Positions 60,588-62,630 of a stretch of 62,630 bases of DNA are shown piece by piece. The notes beneath the pieces were generated by a model that saw only the letters and a program-made list of their open reading frames with translations, did not search any database and was not told the origin of the DNA. The translations under genes and the position numbers were made by a program. Within the stretch, counting starts at the first letter, position 1; each line of letters begins with the position of its first letter. The stretch is from Pseudomonas sp. ANT_H4 (GTDB taxonomy: Bacteria > Pseudomonadota > Gammaproteobacteria > Pseudomonadales > Pseudomonadaceae), in contig NZ_VOBG01000029.1 in the NCBI RefSeq assembly GCF_008369295.1, positions 1 to 62,630 of the forward strand, written 5' to 3'.

Positions 60588-61529
60588 TTAACGCTGGATC
60601 TCGCGATCTCGGTCCAGTTGGTAAGGAAGGTCGAGCAGGTGCAGCCCCGGTCCTTCCAGCGTACCTAAATGCACATCGCCACTATCTGCTGCTTCGGCTT
60701 GCAGCACCGCTAGAAGTTCAATCACTTGGTCAACTCGGGCAGCGATCACCACTTCGCCAATGGCGCTGTTGTGCGTTGGGGCAAACAGCGGTGTACCGGG
60801 CTCGGGCAATTCGCTGGCGTCCAGGCTCAGGCGGTACAGGCGGCGCTTGAGTTTGCCCAGGTATTGCATGCGGGCGACGATTTCCTGGCCGGTGTAGCAG
60901 CCTTTCTTGAAACTGACGCCGCCGACGGCCTGCAGGTTGAGCATCTGCGGGATGAATAGTTCGCGGGTCTGTGGCATGACCTGGCCGATACCGGCGCGGA
61001 TCTGCCCCAGCAACCACTGGTTCAGGTCGCCTTCGGCCAGTAGGGCGGCCAGTTGGTTGTGCAGGGTTTCAGCGTTTGCCGCTGGCGCCCAGAGTTCGGC
61101 GCGGCCAGGGGAGACGCGAATGGCGATCAATTCTTCGGTGCGCGCGACACTATCGGTCTCGGGCGGCAGTTCAAGGCCGAGGCTGACAAGTGCCTGGTCG
61201 GCATCCGCCAGGCCGAAACGCACCCAGGCGGCGCTTTCGTCGGTGAGTTTGGATTTGGAGAAAACAGCGTATTTCTTCAGGTCTGCCAGTTGCGCTTCCA
61301 GCAGTTCGCTGGCCATCGCCAACAACACGCCATCACCTTGCAACAGAATGCGAAAGCTCGACTGCATGCGCCCTTTTTGGGTGCAGCGGGCACCCAGGCT
61401 GGCCTGGGTGTCACTGAGGTAATTGAGGTTGCAGGTCAGTTGTCCCTGGAGGAACTTGGCAGCGTCAGCGCCGCGTACAGCCAGGACGCCTTCGTGGGAT
61501 AGGGGGCAGAAGAAAGCAGAGTCAGCCAT
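60588..61529 (-). CDS. ygfZ: Folate-binding Fe-S/tRNA-modification protein YgfZ
   Basis: A 313-residue cytoplasmic protein that uses folate to support iron-sulfur enzymes. It carries the hallmark KGCYTGQEIVARMQYLGKLK with the reactive cysteine, as well as VRGADAAKFLQGQLTCNLNY and GARCTQKGRMQSSFRILL. It is divergent from sdhE across a 138-base gap. Confidence 0.93.
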   Translation of the reverse strand: MADSAFFCPLSHEGVLAVRGADAAKFLQGQLTCNLNYLSDTQASLGARCTQKGRMQSSFRILLQGDGVLLAMASELLEAQLADLKKYAVFSKSKLTDESAAWVRFGLADADQALVSLGLELPPETDSVARTEELIAIRVSPGRAELWAPAANAETLHNQLAALLAEGDLNQWLLGQIRAGIGQVMPQTRELFIPQMLNLQAVGGVSFKKGCYTGQEIVARMQYLGKLKRRLYRLSLDASELPEPGTPLFAPTHNSAIGEVVIAARVDQVIELLAVLQAEAADSGDVHLGTLEGPGLHLLDLPYQLDRDREIQR

Positions 61530-61667
61530 GGGTCATCGCAGGTTGAAAGTCATGGGTGCATCATAGAGGGGCGCCCGGTAAATGGGTAGTTTCCATGTGC
61601 TCGACCAAAGCCGGCTGTTCCAGGCGACGTCGGTCTGTATACTCGCGCTCTATTTGAGGAGCGCTCC

Positions 61668-61922
61668 ATGGTCGAAGATGTAGAACTCAATCGCCTCTAC
61701 TGGCACAGCCGTCGCGGCATGCTTGAGCTGGATGTATTGCTGGTGCCGTTCGTCAGGGAGGTCTACCCGCACCTCAACGATGTCGACCGCGACTGCTACC
61801 GCAAGCTGCTGGAATGCGAAGACCAAGACATGTTTGGCTGGTTCATGGAACGTGCCGAGTCTGAAGATCCGGAGCTGCAGCGCATGGTTCGGATGATTCT
61901 GGATCGTGTCCAGCCCAAATAA
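61668..61922 (+). CDS. sdhE: FAD assembly factor SdhE
   Basis: An 84-residue protein that promotes covalent FAD attachment to succinate dehydrogenase. It has the conserved RGMLELDVLL motif (RGxxE), which is the flavinylation signature, and the acidic segment LLECEDQDMFGWFM. ATG follows GAGGAG. Its end overlaps the next gene, ygfX, by 17 bases. Older annotations call the family CptB/antitoxin. Confidence 0.93.
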   Translation: MVEDVELNRLYWHSRRGMLELDVLLVPFVREVYPHLNDVDRDCYRKLLECEDQDMFGWFMERAESEDPELQRMVRMILDRVQPK

Positions 61923-62358
61923 TGCCTTTGAATGCCGCTGGCAGGCCTCCGGGCAATTGCTGGCGACATATCTCCTCGCCCAGGCGTTCGCGCTGGGTGC
62001 GCTGTTGTTTCTTGCTGTTCCCTTGTGGGTTACCGGTCTCGGTGCAGTCTTGTGCCTGGCCCATGCCGGCTGGGTCCTGCCACGCCATATCCTGTTGACT
62101 CACCGTTCGTCGATCCGTGGCTTGCGTCGTGACGCCGACGGTTGGCAGTTGTGGAGCGAAGTGCGCGGCTGGCACAGCGTGCAACTGCGCCCCGACAGCC
62201 TGGCATTACCGCTTATTGTGGTACTGCGCTTTCGTTTGCCGGGCGACTGGTGGGTGCATTCGATCTGCGTGCCGCAGGATTCGCAGGCTGGCGATGTGCA
62301 TCGGCGCCTGCGGGTACGCTTGAAGTTCAGCCGCCGTAGGTGGTTGGCACCAGAATAG
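61906..62358 (+). CDS. ygfX: YgfX-family membrane protein
   Basis: A 150-residue protein with two N-terminal helices (YLLAQAFALGALLFLAVPLW and VTGLGAVLCLAHAGWVLPRH) and a soluble tail with DADGWQLWSEVRGWHSVQLR. It starts with GTG inside sdhE, the usual coupled arrangement (sdhE-ygfX, once named cptBA). Its 3' end overlaps the convergent nadB fragment by 32 bases. Function unclear; a toxin-like role for the pair was proposed and later questioned. Confidence 0.88.
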   Translation: MSSPNNAFECRWQASGQLLATYLLAQAFALGALLFLAVPLWVTGLGAVLCLAHAGWVLPRHILLTHRSSIRGLRRDADGWQLWSEVRGWHSVQLRPDSLALPLIVVLRFRLPGDWWVHSICVPQDSQAGDVHRRLRVRLKFSRRRWLAPE

Positions 62359-62521
62359 TGTCGAGGGCCACCGGCAGCATGTTCGGGTAGTCGAGGGTGT
62401 AATGCAGGCCTCGGCTTTCCTTGCGTTCCATGGCCGAGCGGATCATCAGTTCAGCTACCTGAGCAAGGTTCCTCAATTCAATCAGGTCTCTGCTCACTTT
62501 GTAGTTGCTGTAGAACTCGAC
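62327..62521 (-). pseudogene. nadB: L-aspartate oxidase NadB, C-terminal fragment cut by an insertion
   Basis: The minus-strand frame reads EFYSNYKVSRDLIELRNLAQ, then VAELMIRSAMERKESRGLHY and TLDYPNMLPVALDTILVPTTYGG-type end before a stop, the C-terminus of L-aspartate oxidase (FAD enzyme, first step of NAD synthesis). Only about 64 residues are present. Upstream of 62519 the frame soon hits a stop and the sequence no longer looks like NadB. Either the gene is interrupted here by a foreign insertion, or the window edge carries a rearrangement. Confidence 0.8.
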
Positions 62522-62630
62522 CTTATGAGGCTAAACCCAATGGATACAGGGGTTTCAGCCGATGAACGTCAACCACCGCTCCCAAACTGGGACAAACCTG
62601 TTACAAACTGCGCTCGCCAAGCCGTACCAC
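62522..62630. mobile_element. Unidentified insertion in nadB, partial end
   Basis: The last 109 bases have no reading frame belonging to NadB. A subterminal hairpin GGCTAAACCC...GGGTTTCAGCC with one bulge lies at 62529-62560, seven bases from the junction. Such an end structure is seen in elements without inverted repeats (for example IS200/IS605 or IS110-like), but I do not recognise the family and see no terminal repeat. The element's other end is outside the window. Confidence 0.4.

Noticed and set aside
1..62630. CRISPR arrays, rRNA operons, prophage or integrative elements
   Set aside because: No regularly spaced direct repeats, no rRNA sequence, and no phage or conjugation genes were seen; only partial insertion ends occur at the two edges.

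Overview
The window is a stretch of Pseudomonas chromosome, most likely from the P. fluorescens group. This rests on GC-rich coding sequence, an Emh/Ttg-type efflux operon with its own repressor, a PhaG transacylase, a XenB-type ene-reductase, PhoB-linked ornithine-lipid genes, OprD-family porin remains, a tct two-component/transport locus, and repeated copies of the Pseudomonas REP core GCGAGCTTGCTCGCGA. Most of it is ordinary core genome. Both window edges run into insertions that break a gene: an IS3-family end inside an oprD-type porin on the left, and an unidentified insertion inside nadB on the right.

Layout. 1-372: IS3-family end and porin stub. 654-7359: RND efflux operon emhABC with divergent repressor emhR and a shared promoter-operator. 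7634-10330: ene-reductase xenB, MFS exporter and ArsR regulator with three operator-like repeats. 10362-12596: acpH, then olsB-olsA behind a Pho box. 12714-13035: repeats. 13114-14516: secreted serine hydrolase plus a small membrane-anchored partner. 14646-19471: M20 hydrolase, MHS transporter, amidase and IclR regulator, read as one amide or N-acyl-compound catabolic unit. 19540-21289: yceI and clsB. 21370-23661: periplasmic beta-glucosidase. 23905-25903: LemA lipoprotein with two TPM proteins. 25999-28264: methyltransferase, DJ-1/PfpI protein and RHH protein. 28518-32770: TonB receptor, FecR-type anti-sigma and ECF sigma with two Fur-like boxes, a cell-surface signalling iron/heme uptake unit. 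32845-34974: DapA-like and class II aldolases next to a truncated XRE-cupin regulator. 34980-37282: SIR2-like DUF4917 protein and iron alcohol dehydrogenase. 37301-43576: membrane-protein remnant, small exporters, LysR regulator, PAS-GAF-GGDEF cyclase, DUF4142 protein, a 47-residue lipoprotein and ogt. 44099-44755: HicAB toxin-antitoxin with its palindromic operator. 44882-47049: LysR/MFS divergent pair. 47228-48388: tRNA-Gly and phaG. 48695-52963: rsuA, small cysteine-rich and secreted proteins, acyl-CoA hydratase/hydrolase and ung. 53018-59663: tctCBA plus an AbrB-type membrane protein, with divergent tctDE. 59730-62358: HDOD protein, ygfZ, sdhE and ygfX.

How genes work together. Several units are self-contained circuits with visible control sites: EmhR on emhABC, PhoB on olsBA, ArsR on its MFS/ene-reductase neighbours, Fur on the sigma/anti-sigma/receptor set, HicB on hicAB, and a LysR-type T-N11-A palindrome in front of an MFS gene. 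I found no CRISPR array, rRNA, prophage or complete mobile element. The observations most worth a second look are the orphan SIR2-like DUF4917 gene, the tct locus without an intact porin gene, the decapitated XRE-cupin regulator, the two insertion junctions at the window edges, and a small lipoprotein gene that is easy to miss.
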